DNA of 64,000 nucleotides from Kiloniellaceae bacterium (GCA_021776195.1 JAJFGK010000067.1:36346-100345); one strand, 5' to 3'; positions 28,094 through 37,847 are shown, counted from the stretch's first letter. Numbers and translations are program-made. Notes: generated by a model from the letters alone, not told the origin.

Positions 28094-28130
28094 TCCCAAG
28101 CTTGGATTGATCCCGGGCCAGCATGCCAGG

Positions 28131-28595
28131 TCAGGCGGCGTGGCTCTCCGCCGCCTGTGACAAGAGGGCGTGAATGGCGTCGGGATTATCGGTTCCGCGA
28201 AGCTTGTCGCAGACCGAGCGGTCGCGCAGCAGGCGCGAGACCCGGGCCAGGGCCTTGAGATGATCCGCCCCGGCGGTTTCCGGCGCCAGCAGGACGCAGA
28301 TCAGGTCGACCGGCTGGTCGTCGATCGCGTCGAAGTCAACGGGCGTCTCGAGCCGGGCAAAGAGGCCATGCAACCGCTCCAGGTCCGGCAGCTTGCCATG
28401 AGGAATACCGATTCCGTGGCCGACCCCCGTGGTACCCAGTCGTTCGCGCTCGATCAGCACGTCGAAGATTGCGCGTTCAGCGAGGCCGGTCAATTCCGCA
28501 GCCTTTTTGGCCAGCTCCTGAAGCGCTTGTTTCTTGCTCGTGACCTTGAGGTTCGCGAGCACACCTTGTGGTTCGATCAATGAGGTGATCTCCAT
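28131..28595 (-). CDS. ptsN: PTS IIA-like nitrogen regulatory protein PtsN
   Basis: 154 residues with the EIIA-Ntr fold. The phosphorylated His is in GHGIGIPHGKLPDL; the N-terminus EITSLIEPQGVLANLKVTSKKQALQELA is typical. Receives phosphate from PtsP/PtsO and regulates potassium and nitrogen-related functions in other proteobacteria. Last gene of the rnd-kdsD-lpt-rpoN-hpf cluster, where ptsN normally occurs. Confidence 0.95.
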   Translation of the reverse strand: MEITSLIEPQGVLANLKVTSKKQALQELAKKAAELTGLAERAIFDVLIERERLGTTGVGHGIGIPHGKLPDLERLHGLFARLETPVDFDAIDDQPVDLICVLLAPETAGADHLKALARVSRLLRDRSVCDKLRGTDNPDAIHALLSQAAESHAA

Positions 28596-28780
28596 CTTCT
28601 ACTCTAGAACAGGCTTTCATGGCGTGGCGCGCTTGACGGGCAGCCACGCCGAGACCGCCCATCGGACGGTTTGTCGGTAAAGTCGGGCTCCCCCTCGCCG
28701 ACCTGTCCTAGCCTAATTCCCGAGTCGATTGCCATAAATAGTTCTACTTCTTCGAACGCCGTTCCAAGTCGACTGACTCA

Positions 28781-29374
28781 CTAGTCCTGTGCATTGCCGT
28801 GTGGATCGATCCACCCGATGTTCCCGTCCTGACGGCGGTAGATCATGTTCAGGCCGCCGTGTGCGGAGTTGCGAAACATCAAGGCCGGCATTTCGGCCAG
28901 GTCCATCCGCATCACCGCTTCGCTTACGGTCAGACTGTTGATTTCGGTGGCCATTTCGGCCACGACGACCGGCTGCGCTTCGCTCTCGTCGCCAGTGCTG
29001 TCGATCTCCTCTTCGTCGCCGAATTCACCGGACAGGATGTACTGCTGCGCCGGCAAAGCCTCGGCCTGTTCGCGGCCGTGGTGTTCGCGCAATCGGCGCT
29101 TGTGCCGCCGCAACCGCTTGGAAAGCCGCTCGCTGGTGACGTCGAAGGACGCATAAGCGTCCCCGGCTTCGCCTTGGGCTTCCATGTTGATGCCACGGCC
29201 CACGTGAGCTGTGATGTTGGTCCGATAAAGATGGTTGCCTTCGCGCGCCATCGTCACGGTCACTTCGACCGCGTCGCCGAAATACTTGTGGAGTGTCCGC
29301 TCCATGGCGTCGTGCACATGGCCGCGAAGGGCATCGCCGATATCGAGCTGCTTTCCTTGTATGGATAGCTGCAT
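28781..29374 (-). CDS. hpf: Long-form ribosome hibernation promoting factor
   Basis: 197 residues from ATG 29374 (MQLSIQGKQLDIGDAL); the longer frame to 29422 has no support. The N-terminal S30AE domain (about 1-105) is followed by an acidic linker (about 115-140) and the C-terminal dimerisation domain with MDLAEMPALMFRNSAHGGLNMIYRRQDGNIGWIDP. Such long HPF proteins dimerise 70S ribosomes into 100S particles in stationary phase. Located between rpoN and ptsN as in many proteobacteria. Confidence 0.93.
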   Translation of the reverse strand: MQLSIQGKQLDIGDALRGHVHDAMERTLHKYFGDAVEVTVTMAREGNHLYRTNITAHVGRGINMEAQGEAGDAYASFDVTSERLSKRLRRHKRRLREHHGREQAEALPAQQYILSGEFGDEEEIDSTGDESEAQPVVVAEMATEINSLTVSEAVMRMDLAEMPALMFRNSAHGGLNMIYRRQDGNIGWIDPHGNAQD

Positions 29375-29548
29375 AAGTTCTTGGCCTGTTACGGAGTCAT
29401 CTCTGAGCCGCGACAAAAGCATAACGGCTCCGGGTGAGCGCGCGCAAGGTAGTGATGGGCCTGGAGCGAGTCAAGGCCGCCGGCGGCCTTCGATGCGATT
29501 GTTCCCTGGCCTGCACTTGCGTTCGATATGGGTCTGTAACTCATTGGT

Positions 29549-31144
29549 CTAAAGGGAATATTCCTGTATCGCCTTGCGCCGCCGCCGCTCGACCGATGAG
29601 GGAATCCGCATGGCATCACGATACTTTGCGACCGTGCGGCGGGCGATTTCCACGCCATCGCGGCGCAGGATATCCACAATCGAATCGTCGGACAGGATCT
29701 GTTTTGGAGCCTCCTGGTCGATCAGCAGACGGATTCGATGACGGATCGCTTCGGCCGAGTGGCTGCCGCCATCGCTGGCGGCGATGGAGGCCGAGAAGAA
29801 GTACTTCAGTTCGTAGATGCCGCGCGGCGTTGCGATGTACTTGTTCGAGGTGACACGGCTGACGGTGGACTCGTGGAGCTCGACGACCTCGGCGATGTTT
29901 TTCAGGGTCAGGGGCCGCAGATGGGCGACCCCCTTGCGAAAGAAGGCGTCCTGCTGGCGCACGATCTCGCCGGAGACCTTGAGGATCGTGGTGGCGCGCT
30001 GGTGGAGCGCCTTGACCAGCCAGTTGGCGGTCTGGAACCGCTCGCTCAGGTAGTCGAGATCTTGCTTCTTGCGGGTCCTGGCACAGATTTCCTGATAGTA
30101 GGTCTCGTTGACCAGCACCCGCGGCAGGGACTCGGCGTTCAACTCCACCGACCATTTTCCCGACCGGAGCGGGCGCAGCAGAATGTCGGGGATCAGCGGC
30201 TGAATCGGCGCGTCGTCGAAGGACAGCGCCGGTTTTGGGTCGAGCGCCTTCAACTCGCTCAGCATGTCGAGAACATCGTCTTGATCGACGCCGCAAAGCG
30301 GGATTAGCGCCGAAAGCCTGCCCTCCGAGACCAAGTCCAGGTTGGCCAGAAGCGCCGCCATGGCGGGGTCGAGCCGGTTGCGCTCGGCGAGCTGAAGCGC
30401 GAGACACTCGGCCAGGTCGCGGGCGAACAGACCGGTCGGCTCGAACTGTTGGACCTGTTGCAGGACGGCTTCGACACGCGCGACCGGACAGCCGAGCAGC
30501 GTCGCGATTTCCGGCAGCTCGCTCGTCAGGTAGCCCGCTTCATCGAGCGAGTCGATCAAGTGGGCGCCGATCAGGCGATCGACCGGATCGGCCACGGTCA
30601 GGACCAACTGGTCCATGAGATGACTGCGCAGGGTGACCTCGTTGCGCAGTTGCTGGTCGAACTCCCCCTCGGCGTTCGAAGGGCTGCTGCCTGCCGACGA
30701 CCGGGCCTCGCGTTCGAGCAGGCCGCTGGCCTCGTAGCCTCCCGGCTCGTCGGCCGGTCCGTTGCTGTCGTAGTGATTCTCGAAATCAGTGTCGAGCGGG
30801 CCGTCTTTGTCCGCGGTCAAGCGGTCGCCGCTGCTGTGGTCCCAACTATCCGGCGCCGAGGTATCTGACTGGCCGTCCTCTGCGAGGCCCTCGGCGGCGC
30901 CACTTTCGCCGCCATCGCGCCAGTCGTCCAAAGAGGCCTCCGGCGCGGTCCCCGCGTCGGGTTGTGCTGGGCCAGACTCCGGTTCCTCGTCCCTCTCCAG
31001 CAGCGGGTTCTGTTCCAGTTCCCGCTCGAGAAAGGCTGCCACCTCGATATTCGAGAGCTGCAGCAGTTTGATTGCCTGCTGCAATTGCGGCGTCATGACG
31101 AGGCTTTGGCTCTGGCGAAGCTCGAGTCGTTGTGTCGCCGCCAT
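29549..31144 (-). CDS. rpoN: RNA polymerase sigma-54 factor RpoN
   Basis: 531 residues. Region I is Gln/Leu rich (LELRQSQSLVMTPQLQQAI), an acidic region II spans about 55-155, the core-binding region follows, then a helix-turn-helix (LKNIAEVVELHESTVSRVTSNKYI) and the RpoN box ARRTVAKYR near the C-terminus. Needs activators of the NtrC type. Begins 14 bp after lptB. A sigma-54-like promoter candidate occurs upstream of gltD in this window. Confidence 0.97.
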   Translation of the reverse strand: MAATQRLELRQSQSLVMTPQLQQAIKLLQLSNIEVAAFLERELEQNPLLERDEEPESGPAQPDAGTAPEASLDDWRDGGESGAAEGLAEDGQSDTSAPDSWDHSSGDRLTADKDGPLDTDFENHYDSNGPADEPGGYEASGLLEREARSSAGSSPSNAEGEFDQQLRNEVTLRSHLMDQLVLTVADPVDRLIGAHLIDSLDEAGYLTSELPEIATLLGCPVARVEAVLQQVQQFEPTGLFARDLAECLALQLAERNRLDPAMAALLANLDLVSEGRLSALIPLCGVDQDDVLDMLSELKALDPKPALSFDDAPIQPLIPDILLRPLRSGKWSVELNAESLPRVLVNETYYQEICARTRKKQDLDYLSERFQTANWLVKALHQRATTILKVSGEIVRQQDAFFRKGVAHLRPLTLKNIAEVVELHESTVSRVTSNKYIATPRGIYELKYFFSASIAASDGGSHSAEAIRHRIRLLIDQEAPKQILSDDSIVDILRRDGVEIARRTVAKYRDAMRIPSSVERRRRKAIQEYSL

Positions 31145-31158
31145 GATGGTTAATTTAG

Positions 31159-32001
31159 TTAGAGACTAAATCTTTCGCCCAGGTAAACGCGGCGCACGTC
31201 CTCGTGCGACACGATCTCTTGGGGAGCGCCCTCCATCAGGACCCGTCCTTCGTGGATGATATAGGCGCGGTCCACGATATCCAACGTTTCGCGCACGTTG
31301 TGGTCGGTGATCAGAACGCCGATGCCGCGATCCTTCAGATGGGAGACGAGATCGCGAATGTCGCTTACGGCAATCGGATCGATCCCGGCCAAGGGCTCGT
31401 CGAGCAGGATGAACTTGGGTTGCGACGCGAGCGCGCGGGCAATCTCGACCCGCCGCCGTTCGCCGCCGGAGAGCGCCAGGGCTGGGGTGCGGCGCAGATG
31501 GCTGATCGAGAATTCGGCCATCAGCTCGTCGAGCTGGGCTTCGCGTCGCTGCCGGTCCGGCTCAATGACCTCGAGCACCGCGCGGATGTTCTGTTCCACT
31601 GTCAGACCGCGAAAGATCGATGCTTCCTGCGGCAGATAGCCGACGCCCAGACGCGCGCGCCGGTACATCGGCATATCTGTGATATCGTGGTCATCCAGCG
31701 TCACCCAGCCGGTATCGGGCGATAGCAGTCCGGTGATGATGTAAAAGCAAGTCGTCTTGCCGGCGCCGTTGGGGCCCAAGAGGCCGACCGCCTCGCCCCG
31801 TTGCAGCCCGATGCTCACGCCGCGCAACACGGGGCGTTTCTTGAAGGACTTGCCGATATTGACCGCGACCAAGCCGGTGTTGTCGCTGACCAGCTTCGGA
31901 CCGGGCCCGCTGTCGGGCCCGGCCGCGGGATCGCCGGGCCTGTCTTTCGGGCCCTGACCGGTGGGCGCGCTAGGACCGCTCGCCTTCGGGTCTTGCGTCA
32001 T
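31159..32001 (-). CDS. lptB: LPS export ABC transporter ATPase LptB
   Basis: 280 residues. Walker [10 protein letters not shown], signature LSGGERRR, Walker [14 protein letters not shown], switch His in ITDHNV. An N-terminal extension of about 40 residues rich in Pro, Gly and Asp precedes the ABC domain ([17 protein letters not shown]), longer than in E. coli LptB. Powers LPS extraction with LptF/LptG (not in window). ATG overlaps the lptA stop (ATGA). Confidence 0.95.
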   Translation of the reverse strand: MTQDPKASGPSAPTGQGPKDRPGDPAAGPDSGPGPKLVSDNTGLVAVNIGKSFKKRPVLRGVSIGLQRGEAVGLLGPNGAGKTTCFYIITGLLSPDTGWVTLDDHDITDMPMYRRARLGVGYLPQEASIFRGLTVEQNIRAVLEVIEPDRQRREAQLDELMAEFSISHLRRTPALALSGGERRRVEIARALASQPKFILLDEPLAGIDPIAVSDIRDLVSHLKDRGIGVLITDHNVRETLDIVDRAYIIHEGRVLMEGAPQEIVSHEDVRRVYLGERFSL

Positions 32002-32945
32002 TGCGTTTCCCCAGCTTTCGTTTCCGAGCCTTCCTGTTCGGTCCCGGCATCGTCCTGGCTCTTGTTCCGGCTTGTCGGATTCGCCTTGGGCAGGATCAAC
32101 CCCTGGACCCGACCTTTATCCTCGCTTCCCGGTGCGTTGCCAAGCAACTTGCTGATTCCGGTGACGAGGTCGACCTCGGCATACTGGCCGTTCATCTGGT
32201 TTTCCTCGCGGGTGATCTTGACGTCGCCGCGCAGGGTCGCGAACTCGCGCTCGACGAAGTAGATGCCTTCCTCGCCCTCGACATAATCGGTCGGTGTGCG
32301 GATCCGCACATTGCCTTTGCCTTCGACGCGCTCGACCTCGAGCTTTTCCGTGGCGCCGTCAATAAAGTGGGCGACCAGCACTTCGGCATTGATTTTCTTG
32401 TCCTCGTGGATGGCCTGCGCGTCACCCCGCGCCACGGCGATCTTGCGCTCTTCCCAGTACTCGAGGGAATCCCGTGCCGTGATCGTGTCCTTGCCGTCCT
32501 TGGTGACCATTTTCAGGTTGTTGCCGCGCATGACCATGACCGCATCGTCCAGGCTATAGGTCGCGGTGTCGCCGGTGATGGTCTCGTTGGCGGATTGGAT
32601 CAGGACATCGCCCTCGGCGACCAGCAGATAGATCTCGGAGCTGCTCTCTTCGCTTTCCCGGTAGTAGGCCTTGAGAAGCTCGGCGTTGATCGTGACCTCG
32701 CCGTTGACGGCGCGGGCCTTGCCGCGCGCCAAATAGAGCTTCTCATCGCGATGCCATTCGATGCCCTCTTCGGCGTAGACTTCGAGGGGCTCGTCGCTTG
32801 ACTGCAGATTGGCAAGGCCCTGGGCCTGTGCGCCTGACAGTGGCAGCGCGGCTAGAATCGAAGCCAGCCAGAAGAACGCCGTCAGCAGCAGCACATCGGC
32901 AATGGTCAGGTGCCACGCGGACGCTTCTTTCGATCGCACCGTCAC
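31998..32945 (-). CDS. lptA: Lipopolysaccharide transport periplasmic protein LptA
   Basis: 315 residues from a GTG start (32945) that overlaps the lptC stop as GTGA. A signal peptide/hydrophobic segment ([21 protein letters not shown]) ends near SGAQAQ; then the repetitive beta-jellyroll OstA/LptA domain ([63 protein letters not shown]). The C-terminal 50 residues are a polar Lys/Glu/Ser-rich tail. Forms the periplasmic bridge for LPS. Longer than enteric LptA. Confidence 0.88.
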   Translation of the reverse strand: MTVRSKEASAWHLTIADVLLLTAFFWLASILAALPLSGAQAQGLANLQSSDEPLEVYAEEGIEWHRDEKLYLARGKARAVNGEVTINAELLKAYYRESEESSSEIYLLVAEGDVLIQSANETITGDTATYSLDDAVMVMRGNNLKMVTKDGKDTITARDSLEYWEERKIAVARGDAQAIHEDKKINAEVLVAHFIDGATEKLEVERVEGKGNVRIRTPTDYVEGEEGIYFVEREFATLRGDVKITREENQMNGQYAEVDLVTGISKLLGNAPGSEDKGRVQGLILPKANPTSRNKSQDDAGTEQEGSETKAGETQ

Positions 32946-33637
32946 GGCGTGTCCGTTGCCCCCTTGGCAAAGAGCACGGCCTTGCTCTTGCCGGTGAAAA
33001 CAATAATCGCGCCCTTGTCGAATACCTGGAACCCCTCCGCGTTGATGACCCCGGCGGGACCCTGGCCCTCGACTGTCTGGTCGCCCCATGCCAAGCCTTC
33101 CTTCAAATCGACCCGGGCCAATTCGGTGCGTAGTTCGAAGCCGTCGTCATGGAACAGATTGACAGCCCCGTCGAGCTGCAACAACTCCTCGGCCCGGTCG
33201 AACTGACCACTCAGGGCGGTCAGGGTGATCCAGGTTCCGTCGGTCAGGGTGATGTCGGCCTGGGGACTGACCAGATCGATCTCCTCGCTGTCCTTGTGCG
33301 ACTGGGTCGCCCGGTCGGCCGAAAGGTTAAACGGCTGTTCGTTCTCGTCGACCCCGGAAAAGCGCGCGCGCGCCATGCTGAGGTTGGAGGCCTCCTGGAC
33401 GATGTTCTTGAACCCGCCGGGGTCGAACAGATCGTCATCGGGGACCAGGTGCGGCCAGGCGATGACAAGTATGACCAGGCCCAGGGCGGTCGCGGGCAGG
33501 ATCACCTTCATCCAGCCGACAAAGATGGAGTAGCTGTTTCGGGACGAGAGCCGCCGCGGCTGGGTCCTGGATCGGCGCGTTGGCGCAGTCCGGCTATCCC
33601 TGGGCGGTGTCTCCTGGGACTGCCCGACCACCGCCAT
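32942..33637 (-). CDS. lptC: LPS export periplasmic protein LptC
   Basis: 231 residues: Arg-rich cytoplasmic N-terminus, one membrane helix (about 45-64, VILPATALGLVILVIAWPHL), and a periplasmic LptC domain (MARARFSGVDENEQPFNLSA, ADITLTDGTWITLTALSGQFD, DDGFELRTELARVDLKEG). Connects LptBFG to LptA. Its start directly follows the kdsD stop, and its end overlaps lptA. Confidence 0.9.
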   Translation of the reverse strand: MAVVGQSQETPPRDSRTAPTRRSRTQPRRLSSRNSYSIFVGWMKVILPATALGLVILVIAWPHLVPDDDLFDPGGFKNIVQEASNLSMARARFSGVDENEQPFNLSADRATQSHKDSEEIDLVSPQADITLTDGTWITLTALSGQFDRAEELLQLDGAVNLFHDDGFELRTELARVDLKEGLAWGDQTVEGQGPAGVINAEGFQVFDKGAIIVFTGKSKAVLFAKGATDTP

Positions 33638-34648
33638 TTACGCGATACCGGCGCGCAGGCAGTCGTGGACCCGAATGATTCCGACCGGCTGGTCCGCCTC
33701 GACGACGAAGAGGGTCGTGATAGCGTTGCGGTTCATGATGCCGAGCGCCTCAACCGCCAGGGCCTGGGCGCGAATCGTCTTGGGCTTGGCGGTCATGACC
33801 TCCGCGACCGTGAGATTCAGCAGCGCCGGGCCCATATGGCGGCGCAAATCGCCGTCGGTGACGATCCCCGCCAGGCGCCCGTCGGAATCGGTCACGCCGA
33901 TACAGCCGAAGGTCTTTTCGGTCATGATCAGGATCGCCTCGGACATCAAGGTCCCGGGCGCGCAAAGGGGCACCTCCTGGTGACCATGCATCAGGTCCGT
34001 GACCCGCAACAGGCGGCGTCCCAGGGAGCCCCCAGGGTGGAGCAGGCGGTAATCGTCCTTGGTGAAGCCTTTGCGCGACAGCAGCGCCACCGCCAGGGCA
34101 TCGCCGAGTGCCAGCATCAAGGTGGTCGAGGTGGTCGGTGCCAGGCCCATGGGGCAGGCCTCCGGCGACTGCGGCAGGATCAGCGCGACATCCGCGGCCT
34201 CGGCCAGCGTGGATTTGCGCTGGCCGGCGATCGCAATCAGCGGAATGGCGTAGCGCCGGCTGTAGGCGATGGTGTCGTCGAGTTCGGCGGTGTTGCCCGA
34301 GTAGGACAGGGCGATGATCGCGTCGTCGCGCGCGATCATGCCGAGATCGCCGTGGCTCGCTTCGCCAGGATGGACGTAGAGAGAAGGGCTGCCGGTCGAG
34401 GCCAGGGTCGCCGCGATCTTATTGCCGATATGGCCGCTCTTGCCCATGCCGGTGACCACGATCCTGCCGCGGGCTTTCTCCAGCAGGTCGAGGGCCGCCG
34501 AGACACTGGTCCCGAGGCCGGCGTCGAGACAGGCACTCATGGCGGCGACGGCCTCGGCCTCGGTCTTCAGGACATCGCGCACCACGGCGATATCTTCGGC
34601 CTCGCGCGGTGCCGTTGCGTCCTGTGCCAATGTCCTTTCAGTGCCCAT
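33638..34648 (-). CDS. kdsD: Arabinose-5-phosphate isomerase KdsD/KpsF
   Basis: 336 residues from ATG 34648. The SIS domain (about 35-175) has GRIVVTGMGKSGHIGNKIAATLASTG and ALSYSGNTAEL; two CBS domains follow (about 215-330, DLMHGHQEVPLC, VAEVMTAKPKTIRAQ). Converts ribulose-5-phosphate to arabinose-5-phosphate, the first step to Kdo, which fits the adjacent LPS transport genes. Confidence 0.94.
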   Translation of the reverse strand: MGTERTLAQDATAPREAEDIAVVRDVLKTEAEAVAAMSACLDAGLGTSVSAALDLLEKARGRIVVTGMGKSGHIGNKIAATLASTGSPSLYVHPGEASHGDLGMIARDDAIIALSYSGNTAELDDTIAYSRRYAIPLIAIAGQRKSTLAEAADVALILPQSPEACPMGLAPTTSTTLMLALGDALAVALLSRKGFTKDDYRLLHPGGSLGRRLLRVTDLMHGHQEVPLCAPGTLMSEAILIMTEKTFGCIGVTDSDGRLAGIVTDGDLRRHMGPALLNLTVAEVMTAKPKTIRAQALAVEALGIMNRNAITTLFVVEADQPVGIIRVHDCLRAGIA

Positions 34649-34788
34649 CTTGTCTTCGGTCCTCGCTCTCGCCTGTCGCCCTGCCCGAAGTTCCTCGCTC
34701 CGCCGCGATCGGACGCGGAGACCGATCGGACTCCTGAAACGATCGCGAACTCCGGGACGCGGCTGGCCGCCATCCTTGGTTCGTATTT

Positions 34789-35433
34789 TCAGGAGTGCGC
34801 GAAAATATCGACATCGTCCCAGCCAGCCAAGTCCAACATGGCACGGCGGGGCAGAAAAGAGAAGCAGGCCTCGGCCAGCTCGTGGCGGCCCTCGCGCGCC
34901 AACATGGCGTCGAGTCGCTCGCGCAGGCGATGCAGATAGAGGACATCGCTGGCCGCGTAGCGCAACTGATCCTCGGTCAACTCGTCGGCGCCCCAGTCGG
35001 AAGACTGCTGCTGTTTCGACAGGTCGATGCCCAGAAGTTCCTTGCACAGATCCTTCAGGCCGTGGCGGTCGGTGTAGCTGCGCGCCAGCTTGGAGGCGAT
35101 CTTGGTGCAGTAGACCGGCGCGCAGGTCACGCCCAGGTAGTGCGCGATGACCGCCAGGTCGAAGCGGCCGAAATGAAAAATCTTCGTGATTGCCGGATCG
35201 GTCAGGAGTTTTTTCAGGTTCGGCGCCGCGAAGTTCTGCTTGAACTGCACCAGATGGCATTCGCCGTCGCCGGCGGAGAGCTGCAGCAGGCAGAGACGAT
35301 CGCGCTTGACCTCAAGGCCCATGGTTTCGCTGTCGATTGCAATGCTGTCCCCGAAGGTCAAACGATCGGGCAGATCGAATTCGTGATGATGGATCGTGCC
35401 TGCTGTCACGGATGGATCATTCCCTCTTCGCAC
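34789..35433 (-). CDS. rnd: Ribonuclease D family 3'-5' exonuclease (short form)
   Basis: 214 residues holding only the DEDDy exonuclease domain: DSETMGL (first Asp and Glu), FHFGRFDLAVI (second Asp), and YAASDVLYLHRL (Tyr and last Asp). The HRDC domains of E. coli RNase D are absent, as usual for the short alphaproteobacterial form that precedes kdsD. Processes RNA 3' ends. First gene of the leftward operon, behind a good sigma-70 promoter. Confidence 0.88.
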   Translation of the reverse strand: MRRGNDPSVTAGTIHHHEFDLPDRLTFGDSIAIDSETMGLEVKRDRLCLLQLSAGDGECHLVQFKQNFAAPNLKKLLTDPAITKIFHFGRFDLAVIAHYLGVTCAPVYCTKIASKLARSYTDRHGLKDLCKELLGIDLSKQQQSSDWGADELTEDQLRYAASDVLYLHRLRERLDAMLAREGRHELAEACFSFLPRRAMLDLAGWDDVDIFAHS

Positions 35434-35538
35434 GCCGCCTCCTGCATGGCCTCGAATGCCAGGCCACGAACGCCGGATCCTGGGTGCCGGAACACCGGCG
35501 AATACTCTTGAATCCGGCGGGTCGCTTCATCTCTGGTC

Positions 35539-35566
35539 ACCATAGAGGGGCTTTTAGGGCTGTCAA
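35539..35566 (-). promoter_or_regulatory. Sigma-70 promoter for the rnd-kdsD-lpt-rpoN cluster
   Basis: On the minus strand TTGACA (35566-35561), a 16-bp spacer and TATGGT (35544-35539). Start expected near 35532, about 100 nt upstream of rnd. On the opposite strand TACAAT at 35582-35587 may serve the NDUFA9-like gene, but its -35 is weak. Confidence 0.6.
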
Positions 35567-35663
35567 CTTTACCGGGGCCTTAGTACAATGAAAACAAGTA
35601 CCTTCTGCCTCGCGTCGCTGGATTCAGGAGACGTTCGGCGGGCAGCCACGGGGAGGTTTAGCG

Positions 35664-36611
35664 ATGGGCCGGCAGGTGACGGTGTTTGGCGGCTCGGGCT
35701 TTGTCGGGCGCTCGCTCGTGCGTCTCCTTGCCCGGCGCGGCTGGACGGTTCGGGTCGCGGTGCGCCGGCCCGGCCAGGCGCGCGACCTGCAACCGCTCGG
35801 CGACGTCGGCCAGATCGTGGCGGTCCCCTGTCGGGTCCAGGACCCGGCCCTGGTGCGCGAGGCCCTGGCCGGCGCCGATGGCGTGGTCAACCTGACCGGC
35901 ATTCTCTACGAAAAGGGCAGCCAGACCTTCGATGCCATCCATCGCGACGGTGCCGCGACCATCGCGCGGGCCGCCGCGGAAGCCGGCGTCGGCCGGCTGG
36001 TGCAGATGTCGGCTCTGGGCGCGGCCGCCGACTCGCCGTCGCGCTATGCCCAATCCAAGGCGGCCGGCGAGGCCGCCGTGAAAGAGGCCTTTCCGGGCGC
36101 CTGCATCGTGCGCCCCAGCGTGGTGTTCGGTCCCGGCGACAGCTTTTTCAACCGCTTTGCCGCGATGGCCCTGATCTCGCCTTGCCTTCCGCTCATTGGC
36201 GGTGGCCGCACCAGGTTTCAGCCGGTCTTCGTCGGCGATGTGGCGCAGGCCATCGTGGCCTGTCTCGAGGATCCGGCCCAGGCCGGCAAGACGTTCGAAC
36301 TGGGCGGCCCGCAGGCCTATGGCTTTCGCGAGTTGTTGGAACTGCTGCTGAGGGAGATCGGGCGCCGCCGGCTGCTGCTCAATCTGCCGGTCGGATTGGC
36401 GCTGTTCCAGGCGGCCTTCCTGGAACTGCTGCCCGACCCGCCGCTGACGCGCGATCAGGTCCGTTTGCTGGGCCGCGATTCTGTCGTCGGCGAGGGGGCG
36501 CTCGGGCTGGCCGACCTGGGCGTCGAGGCCCGCTCGATCGAGCTCATTCTGCCCGATTACATTTCCTGCTACAGGGTTGGCGGCCCCTACCGCGACAACT
36601 TGCCGACCTGA
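35664..36611 (+). CDS. Complex I NDUFA9-like NAD(P)-binding protein
   Basis: 315 residues, atypical short-chain dehydrogenase. Rossmann motif TVFGGSGFVGRSLVRLL, no canonical YxxxK pair in the right context apart from YAQSKAAGE, and FELGGPQAYGFRELLELLL. Alphaproteobacterial homologues are annotated as complex I NDUFA9 subunit family proteins because of similarity to the mitochondrial accessory subunit. Whether it binds complex I here is unknown. Convergent with uppP, 21 bp apart, an arrangement seen in related genomes. Confidence 0.85.
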   Translation: MGRQVTVFGGSGFVGRSLVRLLARRGWTVRVAVRRPGQARDLQPLGDVGQIVAVPCRVQDPALVREALAGADGVVNLTGILYEKGSQTFDAIHRDGAATIARAAAEAGVGRLVQMSALGAAADSPSRYAQSKAAGEAAVKEAFPGACIVRPSVVFGPGDSFFNRFAAMALISPCLPLIGGGRTRFQPVFVGDVAQAIVACLEDPAQAGKTFELGGPQAYGFRELLELLLREIGRRRLLLNLPVGLALFQAAFLELLPDPPLTRDQVRLLGRDSVVGEGALGLADLGVEARSIELILPDYISCYRVGGPYRDNLPT

Positions 36612-36632
36612 ACCCGCGGGCTCGCAGGCCGG

Positions 36633-37463
36633 TCAGGCGCCCCAGTAGATCCAGCACAGCAGGGCGCCGCCCAGGACCGTTCGATAGAGCACGAAAATCG
36701 TGAAGTTGGCCCGGTTCAGCCAGCCGATGAGCACGGCGATCGACGCCAGGGCGGCGAAGAACGACAGCAGGACCGCGACCAGCGCATCCAGTCCCAGTGC
36801 GATGTTCCCGGCCCGGTATAGGTCCTGGGCGATCAGGACGGCGGGGGCGGCGATGGCCGGGATCGACAGCAGCAGCGAAAAGCGCGCGGCCTCGGCCGGC
36901 TCGAAACCGAGAAAACGGGCCATGGTCATGGTGATGCCGGACCGGCTCGTGCCGGGGATCAGCGCCAGGATCTGGGCCAGGCCGATGGCCAGGGCCGAGA
37001 CCCAGGTCATATGCTCAATGCGCCGGATGGTCATGCCGGTCCGGTCGGCCAGGAACAGCAAGATGCCAAAACCAAGGGTCGCCCAGGCGACAATTTCGAC
37101 ATTGTGCAGGTGGAGGACGATCTCGTCCTTGTAGATCAGGCCGACCAGGCCCAGGGGAATTGTCCCGATCACGAGATAGAGGGCGAGGCGCGCGCCCTTG
37201 TCGAAGCGCAGCGTTGCCAGACGGGCCGTCCCGAGGGCCATTTGTCCGATGTCGCGGCGGAAATAAACGCAAACCGCGAAGAGGGTGCCCAGATGAACGG
37301 CGATATCGATGGTCAGGCGATCCGCCATGGTCTGCTGGGGCAGGTCGACCCCGGCGCGATCGAGCATTTCCCAGGCCAGCACCAAGTGGCCCGAGGAGGA
37401 AACCGGCAAGAACTCCGTGATCCCCTGAACGAGGGCCAGGATGACGATGTGCAAAAGAAGCAC
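36633..37463 (-). CDS. uppP: Undecaprenyl-diphosphatase UppP (BacA)
   Basis: 276 residues from a GTG start at 37463 with AAGGGG about 9 nt upstream; the longer frame to 37568 adds a non-membrane Arg/His-rich piece and is rejected. Motifs QGITEFLPVSSSGHL and PGTSRSGITMTMARFLG hold the catalytic Glu, Ser and Arg of the BacA family. About eight membrane helices. Recycles the C55 lipid carrier for peptidoglycan and other polysaccharides. Confidence 0.95.
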   Translation of the reverse strand: MLLLHIVILALVQGITEFLPVSSSGHLVLAWEMLDRAGVDLPQQTMADRLTIDIAVHLGTLFAVCVYFRRDIGQMALGTARLATLRFDKGARLALYLVIGTIPLGLVGLIYKDEIVLHLHNVEIVAWATLGFGILLFLADRTGMTIRRIEHMTWVSALAIGLAQILALIPGTSRSGITMTMARFLGFEPAEAARFSLLLSIPAIAAPAVLIAQDLYRAGNIALGLDALVAVLLSFFAALASIAVLIGWLNRANFTIFVLYRTVLGGALLCWIYWGA

Positions 37464-37708
37464 GAAACGGCGCCCCTTCCAAAGGATTCCGGTAGATTCG
37501 CCCCCCACATTCCGATGGCCGCTGTGCGGATGCCGTCTTTCGCGGCGGCAGGCCACGCGGGATCCCAAAGCAGGGCGAGACCCGGTTTGGCGGGCTTATA
37601 TCACTGCCATTAGAGTCCAGCCAGAAGGGAATATAGTCCCAAATCGGACCTAAATATCACAGAAAGTTCCCCGGATTTTTGACAGGCGGGGCCGGGTTTC
37701 GCAAAGTG

Positions 37709-37724
37709 TGACCAATATAGGTCA
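37709..37724. promoter_or_regulatory. 16-bp palindrome upstream of gltD, possible operator
   Basis: TGACCAATATAGGTCA is a perfect inverted repeat (TGACC arms, AATATA centre) about 125 bp before gltD and 2 bp before a sigma-54-like promoter. Symmetric sites of this size are typical for dimeric regulators; the protein is unknown. The rest of 37464-37847 shows no gene. Confidence 0.4.
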
Positions 37725-37726
37725 AT

Positions 37727-37743
37727 TTGGCTGACTTAATGCA
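37727..37743 (+). promoter_or_regulatory. Sigma-54-like promoter candidate for gltDB
   Basis: TTGGCTGACTTAATGCA has GG (37729-37730) and GC (37741-37742) separated by exactly 10 bp and keeps TTGGC and TGCA of the -24/-12 consensus, though the middle of the -24 element differs. Start would be near 37754, 94 nt before gltD. Glutamate synthase is often nitrogen regulated, and rpoN is nearby. Confidence 0.35.
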
Positions 37744-37847
37744 GGGAAATGGGTCGCCATACCCCTCGAACTCGTTTATAAACGCGGTTAACCGGCGCGG
37801 GGCGCACGCCGTCGGTTTCAGGGCACAGAGTAAGGTCGGAGGCAATC

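Noticed and set aside
37679..37707. TTGACA at 37679-37684 as a sigma-70 promoter for gltD
   Set aside because: The hexamer 17 bp downstream is CAAAGT, too poor for a -10; the sigma-54-like candidate further down fits better, though neither is proven.
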